Shown: positions 1 through 14,519, counted from the stretch's first letter. The stretch is 64,000 nt of DNA from Rhyacichthys aspro (GCA_036850595.1 CM072152.1:8017640-8081639); one strand, 5' to 3'. Notes: generated by a model from the letters alone, not told the origin. Program-made: numbers and translations.

Positions 1-1976
1 TTCATCGTTTAAACATGTAGGCTATACTTAATTTAAATACATTTTTCAAAGCCAATGTGTTTAGCAGGAAGTTGTTAAAGTGTTGAATATTTACAGAAAT
101 TGTGATCTTCTTGTATAAGCTATATAGGACGATGACTGCCAATTTTTCACTGTAGGTTAGGTCAGTATGCTCCACCTGATGCCTGAGAAAGCTGTTAGTC
201 CCTATTTTTAAAGTCATTAGTCTATATAATCCAGTCAAAGCAAAGTAAAACTCAACTTCACCAGCACTAGTTTAACCTTTGCAAAACATTACCCTCATTG
301 TGTCCTATGGAATCTCTTAAAATGTAAACTAACTGTGACGACTGGTTACTGGGTTCCCTTTAGCTCTTCTGTTTGATGTGTAGCCATAGTTAGAGGGTTG
401 TCACAGAAACAGCTTTGGACCCTTACAAGCTTGTTTTTTGTGTTTATTGGGCTTTTTTTTCACAGTCTGGGCCTGCTGGAAACATCATTGATGGTGTCAT
501 TAAAGTAGAATGAGACAAGCTTCATTCCATTTCAAAGCCCAGACTTTCTTTTGTCAGAAATAGGTGTGACACTGGCAGTGGATTTAGTGCAACTCTGAGC
601 AAAGAAATGTAAAATGTAGCTTTAAATAGACCACAGCTTGGAAAGTTTAGGAGTATCTCTCTGTGTTGCGTCACTCAATTGTTACAGTCGACATCTTTTT
701 GTCCTAAGTAAATATCAGGCACAATAGGAAGCAAAAGACCGGAACAGGCAATGCTAATATTTATTCAGTGTCATTTATTATCTTCCTGTAATTGTGTAAT
801 TAGATAACTATGGTAATGTGTTCCGCTGTAAAGGTCTGGTTAGATGTTTTTCAAGTTTGTTAACTGACTGATCTCATTATTTATTTTCATCAACTTTTAA
901 TAAAATAATAGATTGGTGCTTGTTTGGCTGGCGACTGGCTGCAGATTTCTCTACATTTGCTTTTGTTGTTTCTTATTTTTCACCTGCTAGCTGAAGACTC
1001 TTCCAAGATTCCATTTCTCGCTCATGAAGCTGGCATCTGTTAATTTCTTTGCCTGAGTGAAGACATATGGAAAAATGCAACGGTTACAATACTGTTTTCA
1101 CATAAGAACAACTGCTAGGTCTACAGAGCACAAGCCTCCTTGGCAAGAAACCTGACATTCACAAGGATACAAAGGATGTAGAAAGAATGAACCAGTCAAA
1201 CAGCAAAGTTGTCTTCAAGAAAGGAGTAGATCATGCTATTGTAATATTAAAAAGAGCCTCTCCACATACTTTATCTATATCAACACACTAATGTAAATTC
1301 ATGGACTAAAAAAAGGTTTTTTTTTTGCCCTTGCATGGTGAGCAAATGTTACCAGCCCCATTTCTTACCTAATATTTTCTTATAATATAATGAATTATGT
1401 TTTCTTTACAGTATGCGTTTCAATGGACCTACTGGAGCTATAGGGGACACAACACGAGAACCAACCTGGCAGACCATAGCGTATGCCTGTAGGCGGTTTG
1501 TAGGGCAGATGAGGTAACACAAGCCTCCCGGTCATGTTTCAGACTTGACCACTGTCACTATCTACTGTGACAATCAGCTAAAGAGAAGCAGTCATTTTTT
1601 TAGCATCCACACAGCTGAATGGCCTTTTGTGTGTGGCCTGTACTCTCCACAATCAGCCCTAAATGACCAGTTTAAAAATGGTAACATCACACCTTACAAC
1701 AGTAGCCACTCAACGCAGGACTGCACCACCACTGACCTTAAAACAATAGTGTCAATATTATTTTCCCTGATACAGAGAATAACCCTTTTTCCGAAATAAA
1801 AGCTGTCTGGCTCACCAACTTTTCCACTATGTAACATCACCCCTCTCTCTTGACAACTAGTATCATTTACTACAGCACTTATCACATCTAAGATAGCTTC
1901 GCTCATACACTAATAGGAATACTCAAACAGTAATGTTAAACCATCCTCTGCTCACAAGAAATGAAAGCATCTTTAA

Positions 1977-2590
1977 CCCTCCTGGGTCCCTTGACATTTT
2001 TTATGTTTAAAATTTATTTTTGCGTAACTTTGGCTGTGTTAATGCATAAAGCATAAATATTGGCTGGGCTGTGTATTTGAATTTTATTATAATTTTTTTT
2101 CTTCAACTTTCATATGCCTTTTAAACTACATAGTGCCAGCTATGTCTCGTCTGCATTTTTTTGTGCCATTAACTCACATTCAAATTTATTTATTTTTTTT
2201 TCATTACCTTTTTTGTGTGTGTCCTAGTGACCCAGGTGGAGCAATTTATTTACAAACAACTTTGCCCGAAAAATAAACATTTATCAAAATTGTTTTATTA
2301 TTAATATATATTAACAAAATTTTAACACTCCCTGGCTTGGATAATACCCTCCCCCCAAAAAACAAAACAACTTGCATATATGGAATAGAAAAAAAAATCA
2401 ACTTTTTGAAAAGCTAAAACTAGCATTTAAGGGCTTAAAAATTCAAAACGTGTTATGTATGGTGAGGACTAATAATAGTATTCTTAAAAACATTTTTGAA
2501 AAAAAATATGTTGACACATAATATTTCAAAGAGCTTTTTTGTGTGTTCAAGGAACTCAAGTGAAGCACAAAACAAGGGGACCCCCAAGGG
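1977..2590. mobile_element. piggyBac-like MITE, copy 1
   Basis: Imperfect terminal inverted repeats begin CCCTCCTGGGTCCCTTG on the left and, on the complementary strand at the right end, CCCTTGGGGGTCCCCTTG. The element is flanked on both sides by TTAA (1973-1976 and 2591-2594). A TTAA target duplication with a CCCT terminus is the signature of the piggyBac superfamily. The interior is AT-rich with no transposase frame, so it is non-autonomous. A related copy lies at about 26992-27462 in intron 1; both share an internal stretch around 'ggctgggctgtgtattt'. Confidence 0.75.
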
Positions 2591-4006
2591 TTAAAAACAG
2601 TCTAGATGCCTTACCAAACTACTGTACAACATTAGCATTATCTTTGTTCTCATTGTCTAACAGATGCTAATTGTTTCGAAGCTAATCCAAGCTAACTCCT
2701 TTTTAGGCTATCATACAATTAAATAAACCAATACAGTAAATCCAACTTATGTCAACAACACTAAATTTTATCATGAACCATAGCAATTACCTATTCACTT
2801 ACTAAACATCAAGTTGTAATGCTGTAGGCTAACATTAGCTTAAACAAATTTGCTATTACTGTACCATGTCATTTTAACTGGTTCTACAACTTATGTTTTT
2901 TCATACCTGTTTTATGACATTTAAAGAAACAAAGCACACAACTGAAAACACCTGGAGTCTAATTGTTGTCAAACCTGTAGCTAATCTTAGCCCTTTTAGC
3001 TGCTAGCCTCAGTTTGACAGGTTCTAACTGTGGCAGTGAGGACACCTGCAGCGTTTTTTCTCCACTGCGTAACCCGATACCACAAGTGTCCAATTCTGTG
3101 TGTTTCCCACTGCAGTCAAAAGTCGATCTGTGGCCGTTGAGCAGGAGTTGAGGCGTTCTCACCATTATCTGTGTCACAATGGGATTCAGTTTCTGAAGAC
3201 TGAAGAAGGAGACGTCTGTAAAGGCCTCACTGTTTGGCAGATGTATATCTTTTGATCACATATATAGACCTACTGTGTCCTGAGAGGAGCCTGGAAAAAA
3301 ACTGTGCTGAAAACAATGTTGTCAAAAGTGATATGTTTTATTGTATCCACCAGAATAAGCTAACATTAGCAGAGTTACAAATTTGTTTTACAGTTTCTGA
3401 CTTAGAAGCTCAAGTAACATTTCAAAAACAATTCTGATGTGAAGCTGTCATAGAACAAATAAATACCATAACATAATAACCCACAAACATAAAAAGAACT
3501 AGGTTTCAACTTGACCCAATTTTGCAACAGTTACTCTTCTCTTACTGATCTACTGTTCTTCATTTGTTCCCAGATGTTCAGAATATAATGTTGTTCCCTT
3601 CCCTCTGCCCTCTGACAAGAGGTCAGACTTGTTATCCACGTTCATCCTTTTAATTTCCTTTGTTCATATTACTTTTTTGTTATCCAGGTTATAATAACAG
3701 GAGTAGGCCTACTTTATGTATACTTAGGTCACACACATGTTCCACCCACAATTGCCACTGGAAAAATTAAAACCTGGCTGTCAAAATCCTTTAGGACAGA
3801 CATAGGGATTTTGGCAGTGCTCGTGCTAAAAATACAAAGGTCATGCCATGCAAATTAAAATAAAGTGAATGGGTCTGGCTGGCCAGGACAAAGATTTATT
3901 GAGCTGTGTAAAATCTGGCCTGGTCTGGTTGGTTAGTTCCAATCTAGAGTTTCTTCCACTGAATGCAATAAAGTGGCATTTGACTAGAAAACTAATTTAG
4001 GTTTAC

Positions 4007-4105
4007 CATGTGTCACTATTTAATGAGGACTGTCCCATTGTCACAGTCCCTAAACCATGTACCAACAAATATCTGTAAAAACACTAATATGTCCCAGTTT
4101 TGAAC
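4007..4105. repeat. Dispersed repeat, partner of 28825-28925
   Basis: This segment contains 'gtaccaacaaatatctg' followed by 'cccagttttga' and preceded by 'ctgtcccatt'. The same blocks occur in the same order in reverse complement at about 28825-28925 in intron 1. The spacing is similar but the copies are clearly diverged. No terminal repeats or coding frame were seen, so the class is unknown; an old interspersed element is the simplest reading. Confidence 0.5.
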
Positions 4106-6612
4106 AGGCCATGTCCCTATTGTCCCCATTTTAACAAACACCAATGATTACAACAAACTTTACAATTATCCATAGACTTTTGTCGCTTGTTTTTTTTACC
4201 CATAAACAGCCTTTATATTTAACCTAAGGATGTAGCTTCATTTGGGAAAATGTGCCTCTATAATGTGCTTAGGTTATGGTCTGAAAAGGTTATTTTTTTA
4301 TTATGCCCAATCTGTTAATGTCTGATGTGCAGAACAGAAAGAAAAAAAAAACATAAAGTTGTTCTATTGTACATGATTACAGGAATATGAGAGTTTTTCC
4401 TGGATTAGTTGGTGGAACATTAACAGTAAGTAGCCTCCGTGTTCTATTGTTGAGATGTGGCTAACATGCTAACCATAGATGCTATGGACTCCTCTACCTG
4501 ACAAAGCAGATAAAAATTGCTGTTAAAATCTTAGATTTACCCTCAGAGAAAAATGGTTTTGTTTTGTTTGTTGTTGTTTTGTTTTGTTCAAATTCAGTTC
4601 ATATACAATCTCAATAAAGGAAGCGCTGGAAAGAGACAGAGTTTGAAAAGGTCCAAGGTTGACCTGGATACACTTAGCCAAGAATAAGGCAATGACAAAC
4701 CCATCTGAAGTTATAAAAAGTTTGTTGATTTAGATAGCCTAGCAGAAAAAATAGCTATTATCAGCAGAAGTAGAACAGTTTTAGGTGTGTTGCAAGTGTA
4801 ACCTTGGGCTACATTGTGTTAAAAGTCACCATTTCTTGACATATAAGATGGAAGAAAGGATTTCAGCCTTCTCTGCATATTTAGAACTGAACAGTGATGC
4901 TGTTGTAAACCTGAATTTAAGAGAAAGGATAAACAGGACTAGATGAGCGTGCATATGTGATGTGCTTTGTTCTTATCCATCTTTTATTGTCCTTTTGTAT
5001 GCATCCTTCTTCACCGCAGCATTTCCTGTTATGTGTACGTTTCCTGTATGTGTAATATGTTATCTTCAGGATGCAGAGTGTTTCCGGCCTCCAGGAGCTA
5101 TTTTCTGCTGAGTTTGTATTCATACAGTGTCAAATCCTTGAGTGTCTGTTTGTGTCCTTGACCATGTCCCTGGATCTATGATTATGCATATTGTTTGTAT
5201 TCACAATGTGTGCATGAATGTCAACAAAGACCAGCTGTATAAAATGGACTGTAAGATTAAGACTAAGAGGCCATCCAAAATCTTAACTGTTCCAGTGACA
5301 TCTTGCCCTATAAATGGCACATTGTTTATCAGTGGCCACTAGCGGTAGATCCAAGGTAATAGGTGTAAACATTCACTCTTGATACCACAAACTAATGTTC
5401 CACTAATGATCCACTAAGCTCTAAAATATGTAAAGCCTAATCAAAATAGTTTAAGAATACTTGTGGTCAGGTTCATCACGGGATCTTTTGCAAGTTGGGA
5501 CATGAACAACATGTGTCCACCTTTGAAAACATTCCTTCTCTTTCGTAAGATATATTTGATCAAAACATTGGTGTCACGAACATCTGAACTCAAAATGAGC
5601 CACTCATGGATACTTCCGAGTTATTGCCCATCCTTCTTCACCTTAATATGATTCATACATTTCACAACCGAGAATTCCTTAATTCCAAGGAATTACCGAT
5701 AAGGACACATCTGTAACGAAGAGACACATATACACCTAATGTCCTTTATATGAGCTGTGTTTATTCAAAAGTCCTAACTGTAATTTTTAACTTTTTCCCA
5801 CACAAATGTTGTGTGACCACATAAATCCAGCAGACCCACAGTACTCTAAATTACACATTAATCGATATAAGCAGGTCAGCAGCATTTCTGGTTTTAAAAC
5901 AGGCCTAATATAATGTCTGTTAAAAAAAAGTGTATTGCATTTATCATGACTTAGATGAGGTCAGGAGACAGAGCTTTAAACTCCTCGATGTGGTTTGGTG
6001 GTTGCAAACAGAAACCATGTTTTTACCGTGCAACAGGTTTAGATTTGCATGTGTGGAGGAGACAGCTATCACCACAGTGACAATTGATTAATAGAGAGGC
6101 CATAAACACTCGGGTGTGTTTATTGGAGGAATGACACATTGTAATTAAGTGGAAGCCACAACCTTTAGAGCCCTGACTGATAAGGGTCATAAACCCGGGA
6201 CTATAAACAGCCACAATGCTATTGGGTGACTGGAAAAATGTCTTCATACATTCATGAACAAGGACTGGCTAAATGACCTCAAATCAATGACTATTCACTA
6301 CTAAAAATACTATTTATTATTTTTTCCACTATTTATTTTAACAAGGGAGCAAACTAAAACCAGTAAATAAATCTTTTTTAGACAACAAAATGACTGTTTG
6401 TTTTCTACATGGTTGATAAGAAGGAGTGAAATGCAACCGTACAAAACTGAAGGATAGATTTGCACAGAAATGTATGATTTAGCATGCTAACTGTAACTTA
6501 AGCTAATTACGTATTTAGTTACCACAACACACAGGTACAGTTAGCTGTTCAGACTTAGAGTTTGTGGTTTTGAACAAGGCCACTGAATACTTCGACACCT
6601 ACAATGAGTAAG

Positions 6613-8460
6613 TGTCTAAGTATTCTACCCACTCACAAACAGCACACGGCGGTGGTTGGTTTCTGTTACCAAAGTTAACTTTAAAATAGCTTTGATGGAC
6701 AAATTATGGCAGGCAAGGCTACTGAGCTTGTCCAGCATAACATATAATTTCAGTGACTAAGTATCTAAGTACTACCAACTGTACACCTCAGTGACAAATC
6801 TAGAACTCCTTTTCATTTAGATTTTACTTCTAAGACTCAACAATGATGCTGTTTGTAATTAGCATATGTGAAATGCAATAAATATGTGGTGCTGAGATTG
6901 TGTGTCAAGATTTGAAAAGTGTGCATTTATTCTGGATTTAGAAGATGTCTAAGTATTCTACCCACTCACAAACAGCACACGGCGGTGGTTGGTTTCTGTT
7001 ACCAAAGTTAACTTTAAGATATCTTTGATGGACAACTTACGGCAGGCAATGCTACTGAGCTTGTCCAGCATAACATATAATTTCAGTGACTTTTAGCATG
7101 TAGCGTTTAGCTGATATAGGGCTAATTGTTACTGTGGAAAAAAATCAGCTAAATATCGAGCAAGATGCTAATGTATACTTTTGGTTGTCAGTTGTCAAAA
7201 CGATCTTGTTTATACACAATTTGGATATTTCAGTGGCTAATGATACTTTGTCCATTGAAAATGTAATGCGGTGGGCTTATGCACAGCTCAATGGGTCTAT
7301 TGCAAATTCCAAAAGTGACTGCTATATTGAGTCACAAATAAAAAAGCATTAGGCTATAGCTGACCTCAAAAGAGTTAAAGTAAATAAAGATTTTGAAGTG
7401 TTAATTAGTGTTAATTTGCCTTTTATAAGTTGCTTTCACTACTAAGCCATAAGGAGCCACTTAGTATATATACTGTACACTCAGTTTATAACTGATAATT
7501 CCATAGCTTAGGTTTTTAAGTATAGGAAAATATACAGTTTTGTTCTCTGCTGATGTGTTGTTGTGTTTTTGTGGTGGGTTTGTGCACATATGACTCACCA
7601 CAGACTGTCACAACATACAGTGCATTAACTTTAGTCTCGCTCTTGTCGTCTGTCCTACTTTACTGCTGTCATTGGCTCCTGATCTGTCTCTGTCTGTGTT
7701 TACCTTGTCTCTTGTGCTTTGTCTCTCTCCGTTTCCCCATCACCGCTAATGTCTGCATGACTCACTTGAGCTGGTGAGTCCAGCAGTCAATGGCAGGGCA
7801 TTGGGCTTGACATCTCACTTGGTTGAATTCATTTCCTCAGTGTACTGAGGAGCAGTCTTCTTAAAATCTGGTTATGCTTATACAGTGTAAAAACGGTGTA
7901 AAAGGTGTACAATGGGACACAGCTGTTGAAATAGAGGTGGCTTTTTACGATGCATTAATGACTCCCTCTTGTGGATATAAAGTGCAAGTGCAGTAAGACG
8001 GTTTATGACACCTTACAGTAAATTAGGTAAAAACAAACAAACAAACAAAAAACCCTACAACTGAGGAACTTCTTGATAGATTTTTAAAATGAATACAAAA
8101 ATGTCACAAAATTCAGTGACTGAACTGACTAGTTTGTTGTTATTGTTAAAGCAATCTGTCCAATTGGAGTGAAAGCTTTAACTCTGATACCATATGCACA
8201 AAAAACTAAACATCGAATACTTCATAAACTCATAAAAAGGACACATCTTCCACACTTGACAAATAATCATATTTAAAAATCTAAGTACTACCAACTGTAC
8301 ACCTCAGTGACAAATCTAGGACTCCTTTTCATTTAGATTTTACTTCTAAGACTCAACAATGATGCTGTTTTTAATTAGCATATGTGAAATACAATAAATA
8401 TGTGACGCTGAGATTGTGTGTCAAGATTTTAAAAGTGTGCATTTATTCTGGATTTAGATG
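6613..8460. repeat. Tandem duplication (333-bp period) with interrupted second copy
   Basis: Block A (6613-6758) recurs almost unchanged at 6946-7091. Block B (6764-6944) recurs at 8280-8460 with only scattered substitutions. The first unit reads A then B without a break. In the second unit the same A/B junction is split by about 1.19 kb of unrelated sequence (7092-8279). This is best explained by a tandem duplication of an A-B unit followed by an insertion, or by loss of the middle part from the first unit. No terminal inverted repeats were seen at the ends of the 1.19-kb segment. Confidence 0.8.
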
Positions 8461-11400
8461 ATGTGTGGGAACTGGGAAAAATGTTAAGCATAAAATTAAA
8501 GAGATTTTGACAAGGGTCACTTGTTCCAACAAGCACATTTATGACTTTCATATTATGTAGTCATACGTTTTGAAGTATCAGTGTAGTCAGAAGCAGTATC
8601 GAATAACAACATAATGTTTGGTATCACTTATGATCTTTTTACTCCGCCTACAATACATCTATAATCTGTGCCCAGTTAAACTGAGTCATTATGTTCTGCA
8701 TCTGTGTACAAATACTGCCCTCTTGTGGTCTTCATCACCACGTGTTCACAAATCACAATAATTACAGTGAGGCATTTGAAGCAATAAACTTTAGACAGGC
8801 ACAAAGTGGACACAGGGTCCACCACATGTTGGGTTTTATCCCCCTCTGTGCAAAGCTGCAGAGAGATTTTCTTCCAGTAGAGAGTAGATTTGGTTCAATA
8901 GGCCATCTCTCAGCTGGAGTTAGCCTATCTATCAGTTCAGGTCTGCTTTATGGGCTAACTTTTGACTCCACTGCTTTATCAAAAGAGAGTAAAGCATTCA
9001 ATTCTTCATCCTCCACACAGGTACAGCTTGTATACAGCTTGCATTGTCTCCTAAGATTTACAATGTACTGTATGTCATTTTACAAATGACACGGTCTAGA
9101 TTTATTTGAGGTGTCTCATGGAGTTGCACCGTTGAATTCATAAAGTCAAATCCAGCAGACTCTCATGATTTCTTAAATCTATCAGCTGTGTGTGTTGGTA
9201 AATAAGCTGAGGTAACTGAACAAGAGCTGAGGGATTCTGGGTTGATGGTCATTTATGCACTCTTTTTGTTCATTAAATCAATCAGTTAAACCAATCACAA
9301 TTTCCTCTTAGTTGCTGCTATGTTGTGTACTCCATATGAGCACTTTATTCATCTTGAATGTGAAATGTATGTGAAGTTTTTTATCAATTGTTTGCTGACC
9401 TTCTATTTCTTCTCCACTCCCTAATTTTCTTTTTGCCGTCCCTGTCTCAGATTCCTCTCACCCCCAAAAGCAACATAGGGAACTCTCCTGCTTATCTTTT
9501 ATTAACACTTCACAAAATACTAATACATTTCACTAACTGAAGTTTAGAGTTTTGCGTTAGCTTAGTGTTCGCCTAGCCGCAACTTCAGCGTCAAACAACA
9601 ATTATCTCTGCCCCATTAAACATTAAGTCACAATTTATGTTGCCTCCCTTTTCTGTTAATGATTTTTTCACCTTGTGCAGACAAACTTCAATGATTTTAT
9701 TATTTTTGTTCAGCATCTCATTTACATCTTAATGACTGTTATAACATCTCATATTCTTCCCATTGCACTGCACCAACCAGCCTCCTTGGTTTATTTAAAC
9801 ACCATCTTCCCTCTGTCTGTACTTCACTGTTTACATCCCATTTTGATACCTGCAGAATATCATTGACTGCTAGCTTCTGCATTAAAATAAAGTGCCTTTA
9901 GCATATGCACACTATTGCATATCCTAAGTAAATGAATATCCTTTCTTAAGAAAATTAATAGGTATAGACTCAGGTTCTGTCAGAGATATCAACAAATCCT
10001 TTCTACTAAGTTCCTTTAAAGTTTCATTCTGTTCGCTTGCTTTCATTCTTCGCGTCATGGAGGTTTGTATATATCCCAAATCCATACTCGCCCACTCACT
10101 TTTGATCACTAAGATTCTGGTGTATGTCCCAGAAGTGAACCAGGATGGAACGCCAGCTGCTGAAATGTGGGTCATAACCCAGAAATGAAAAGCTGTTATA
10201 ACTGAACAGGATGAAGAGGGAGGTGTGAACTGGCTTTAACAAGATAACGGGTGACAGAGGAGGAGAAAGATCGGAAGATTTTTGATAGACTGGAGAAGAA
10301 GAGGAGAGAATATAGAAGTTCACAGGTGCAGTGAACATTATGGGGTAAATATGTTATGTAAAGACAGACAATAAGTGAAAGTAGCAGAAGATGGCTGGAT
10401 GTACTGAGCTGACAGATGATGCGCTGGGAATGAAGTGTTGTGAGGGTGGACAGCTGACTCGGAGAGGTGTGGAAAGACAAGACGAGGAGGTGGAAAAAGG
10501 CGAACGAGAGATGAGCGGAAAAACGCCACTTCCTCTCTTTTGCGCTGGAGAACTAATAGATAATAAAAAAGATGTGAGATATCGCTACGACACTGTTGGC
10601 TCCGTGCTCCTTTCAGATGGTGTTTATTCACACGCTGTCCGCTAAAGTGCACAGAGAGGATTCTGGGTAAAGCTTTCGGTCCAGTGTCAGAGAAAAGCAC
10701 TTCCCGCGCTCATCTGACTGTGGGTTAACTGTACAGTATATGGTCACATTGTGGCTATAAAAAGGATTCACCAGGTGCAGCCGGCTGGTGCTTGAAGCCG
10801 TCGTTTTAGTGAAGTGAAGAAGTCTCAGGGGCCTGGAGCAAAGCCAGCTGCATCCAGAGGGTCTGTGGAAGTTACAAGAAAACTTCAAGTTCTTTAAAAA
10901 TATTATCCCTGAGAATAAACCCAGAAGTCCCTTGGCGTATGCATTAATTAACAACATTTACTGAAAATCTACGGCAGCCATGACTTATTCAGGATAATGG
11001 ACTAATATAGCCAGGCCAGCCAGACCCAATGGCTTTCTCAGCAAAGTGAAATGGACCAGACACCCCTCCTATTCAAACCTCCACCAAAATCAACATTATA
11101 ATTGTTTAAAATGGGGCAAACTTTATGCAGTGCTTTGGTTCTCTAATTGGTTTTATGTTTTTCAAACTGCAGTTCTGCATGTGTTGGTATTGCACCCTTC
11201 ATTTGGAATAATATCGATCCAGTTGAATTCACTGTTAATGAATAATGCAAACATTTCATTTGTTTAGTAAAAAACAAATCTTAAATCTTGATGGATAATT
11301 TGCATGAATCCACAAAAGCATTGGCCAAATTCACAAACCCCTGTGTTGTATTGTGCTCTGATGAATTGAGCACACCTGGACTGTAGAAGACATGTGACAT

Positions 11401-14400
11401 ATTTAAGGTAGAAAATTTCACTTCTTTTATTTTCTGTTCTATTTTCTCAACCTAACCATGCCAAACAAAAGCTATGAAGATCACTCAGTTTTGCCCTGAA
11501 AAATCCTGTCTCGTTATCGGCAACAGATTATAACACCACTTTTTCACCCCTTTTTGAAAACACTGTGGTATTATTATTATTTTAAGTCACACTGGAGTTA
11601 AGTCTGCTTTCCTTCTTCATCATTTAACAGCAAGAACTTGACTTATCAGAAGTTGACTCTGTGATGCCGTCAAGTCAAGTATGAAGATGTCAGAATTTGT
11701 GACTTCAGTCTGACTCAAGTCCACGTCATGTGACTTGGGTCCTTTCCAGAGGCGGTGTCACAACGGATTACGTGTGACGTGGGGGCAGGTGGTACATTCA
11801 CCCGCCCGAGTGTGACAGTAGGACAGGCCGGGACACAGACGCAACGGAACAATTTCTTTTTTCATTATGGGGACTGTCATGTTACCTGTGATGGAATTAA
11901 CATTGTCTCGAAAACCCTAATAAAGTGCTGTAGTATTCAAGGTAAGGAAATAAATGCATTATGAATCGTGGGCCACTCATTCATAATTCAAACAGCACAG
12001 AAGGCCGTGACAGAAAATAGCATTACCTGACGTACAGCGTAATTTCTTCAGCCTCCGAGGCATTACTTATCCCACATTCCCTCAGATTGGATTACGGGGC
12101 TTCATACTGCGCAAGCTCCAGTCAGAGAAGTCATTATATTGACTTCTGGATTGAGCAGCGAACACTAAAAGGTCAATAGTGTACGATGTGATTTCACAAA
12201 TGAGGAGTTTTATTCAATCCTTCTTTCTCTCACTATAGATAACTCTGTCACATGTGAAAGTACGTGATTAGCACATGCAGGGGTGTTGTTAGTGAGTAAT
12301 ATTATATGTCAGTGTAGTTTCATTCACAGGTTTCATTTAGATGGTTCAGTTCTTCAGTCTGGTTAATGAATTTGACACTTTCATTTGAGTACCTGCTGCA
12401 AAGGCCTGGGTCCTGACGCTCAACCAAGCTACACTGGCTGTCTATCCAAAAATGCACTAAACTCTTTCAGGAACTTACCTCTTTAATTTTATTGGATATG
12501 GCTATGTGAGGGAAATGTTAGTTTGTTCACAGTGGACGCCTCGAAGCTCATCAGGGGCCTAATGTTTTTTGACCATATAGAACCATACCATGTAGCTCCT
12601 CAGGGATGATTTCAGTCTGTGGGATCTTTGAAATATTCATCTTCGTTAAGCTCTTAAAACAGTATCTGTCCGGACAATAATTTTGTCATGCACCATTGGA
12701 CACACAGTAAAGCTAAGCTAAAGCTCCGACTTCTATAGTGGCAAACACATTTGGATTTTAAAACTGCTGCAACACCCGCTGTTGATCCACCACTTTTCAT
12801 TTTATTAGACCACTCTCCATTCTCTTGCCTCCCACACATCCGCTTCGAGGTCAAAATATTCACTTGCTGCCTGATATATCCCGCCCATTGAAAGGTGCCA
12901 CAGTAACACAATAATCAATAGAATTTAAAACTGCTTGTGTTAAGGTCACTCTGTTTGCTAATTAGAATTTAAACTTATGGAACCTCCTTGAGTCTTAGGT
13001 ACATTGTGGATTGCCTAGCTCCTCCTCTGAAGAACAGTACAGTGTTTGAGCTGAACATCAGTCAAACTAAAGGTCACACTGTCACCAGTTCAGTCATTGA
13101 AGATGGCCTTGCATCAGTCTGGGATGGTATCGAGCCATTTAGTGCTGTGAGGCTGCTGCATTAAGGCGCAGTTGCGCTGTGAGCTAAAATGATCACTTCA
13201 ATGGTCAAACGTGCCATAAAGACAACTCACACACACTCTTGTCATCATTTAAGTGATGGACGGAACAGCAGAGTGACATCTGAGATAAACTAAATATCAT
13301 AAGAGTCAGTAGTAGGGTCAAAGTGCATTGATCACATGTGTTGTTTTCCTGGTGCTATTCAGAACCTTCATTGTAGCCTATATAATCTGTACGTTAACAA
13401 CAAAACTACTGAATTATGTGTCAATTCTCATAAAAGGAAAGCTAATGTCTATGATAAATTTCCAGTTTCTTTAAAAGTATGGGAAGAAATTATGGCCTAT
13501 ATGGTATAGTGGTCTACTCTACTGATAACCTTGATAAAGCAGTCAAGATCTACAGGTTAGCCAGCGTTAGCTTGGCAAATCATACACAGTGTCAACTCAA
13601 AGACACTTCAGATGCCTATTAACATTTTTTTTTCTTTATGATTCTTATGGGACATATTTAAATTTTCAGTTTTTAAAAAAAAAATCAAATTGTTGTTAAA
13701 ATGGCAACAAACTGTGCACTTATCAGAATTAAAACCTCACATGATATAACAAAACACTGAAAACTAGCTATCTAGATTTTTTGTAACCACACACTCTAAG
13801 AACTTAGAACACTAAGAACCCACTTTTGGGTCCCAGAAGTTGAGAAAGCAAACTTTGTTCCAAAAAAGATTATTACAATTTATTATTACAATGAACACTT
13901 TTCAGAGTCATTAAAAAACAAATCAAGCTTTCTTTAATTGCTGTTTAAATTTGGTAAATCTATTGATTCTGACAGCTCAGTACTAATACATTCACTCCTC
14001 AGGGCTGTATAAAGAAAATGGACATATTATTAAAAGGTAGGTCGTTTTTGATGGGATCTGGTCTCGAAAGTGCAGAGTGCAATTCCACGCCTCTTCCTTT
14101 TCAGAGCATGTGAACAGCTATGGCACCCTATGGAACATGCTGTTTCTTATGACCATACCAAGAAAAGTACATATGAAACAGACCCTCCTAAACCCTATTG
14201 CAAGAATGAGTGCTCAAAAAACAAAAAAAAACAAAAAAAAAACAACAAAAAACAAAACAAAAACAAAAACAAACAAAAAACAGTCGTGTGCTTCTATTTC
14301 TGTCCAATTATGTTGTTGTTTTTTTACAAGCTAGACAAATGTGTCTTTGTGATGGTATTACACACTATTTAAAAAAATAATTAACTATAAACAACATTTT

Positions 14401-14519
14401 ACACAGTGCACCTTTAAAGGATTTTGAATTCAACCAAAACAAAAAGACGGAACTGACCAGCATTTAAATAAAAAAACAAAACAAAAACAAAAAAACACTT
14501 GTAATTCTTTTAATTAACC

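Noticed and set aside
8691..9089. 132-codon forward open frame
   Set aside because: No recognised domain, no coherent splice partners, and within the range expected by chance in 64 kb on six frames.
10338..10700. Overlapping open frames on both strands near 10.3-10.7 kb
   Set aside because: Both strands are open only because the segment is locally poor in stop codons; neither frame resembles a known protein.
11755..11964. 69-codon frame with a good donor-like CAAGGTAAGG near 11940
   Set aside because: No matching acceptor with coding continuity was found and the peptide is not recognised; a single donor-like match is weak evidence.
14290..14416. MITE end of the type 'acagtgcacctttaaa'
   Set aside because: Only one plausible end is visible; a matching inverted end was not found with confidence.
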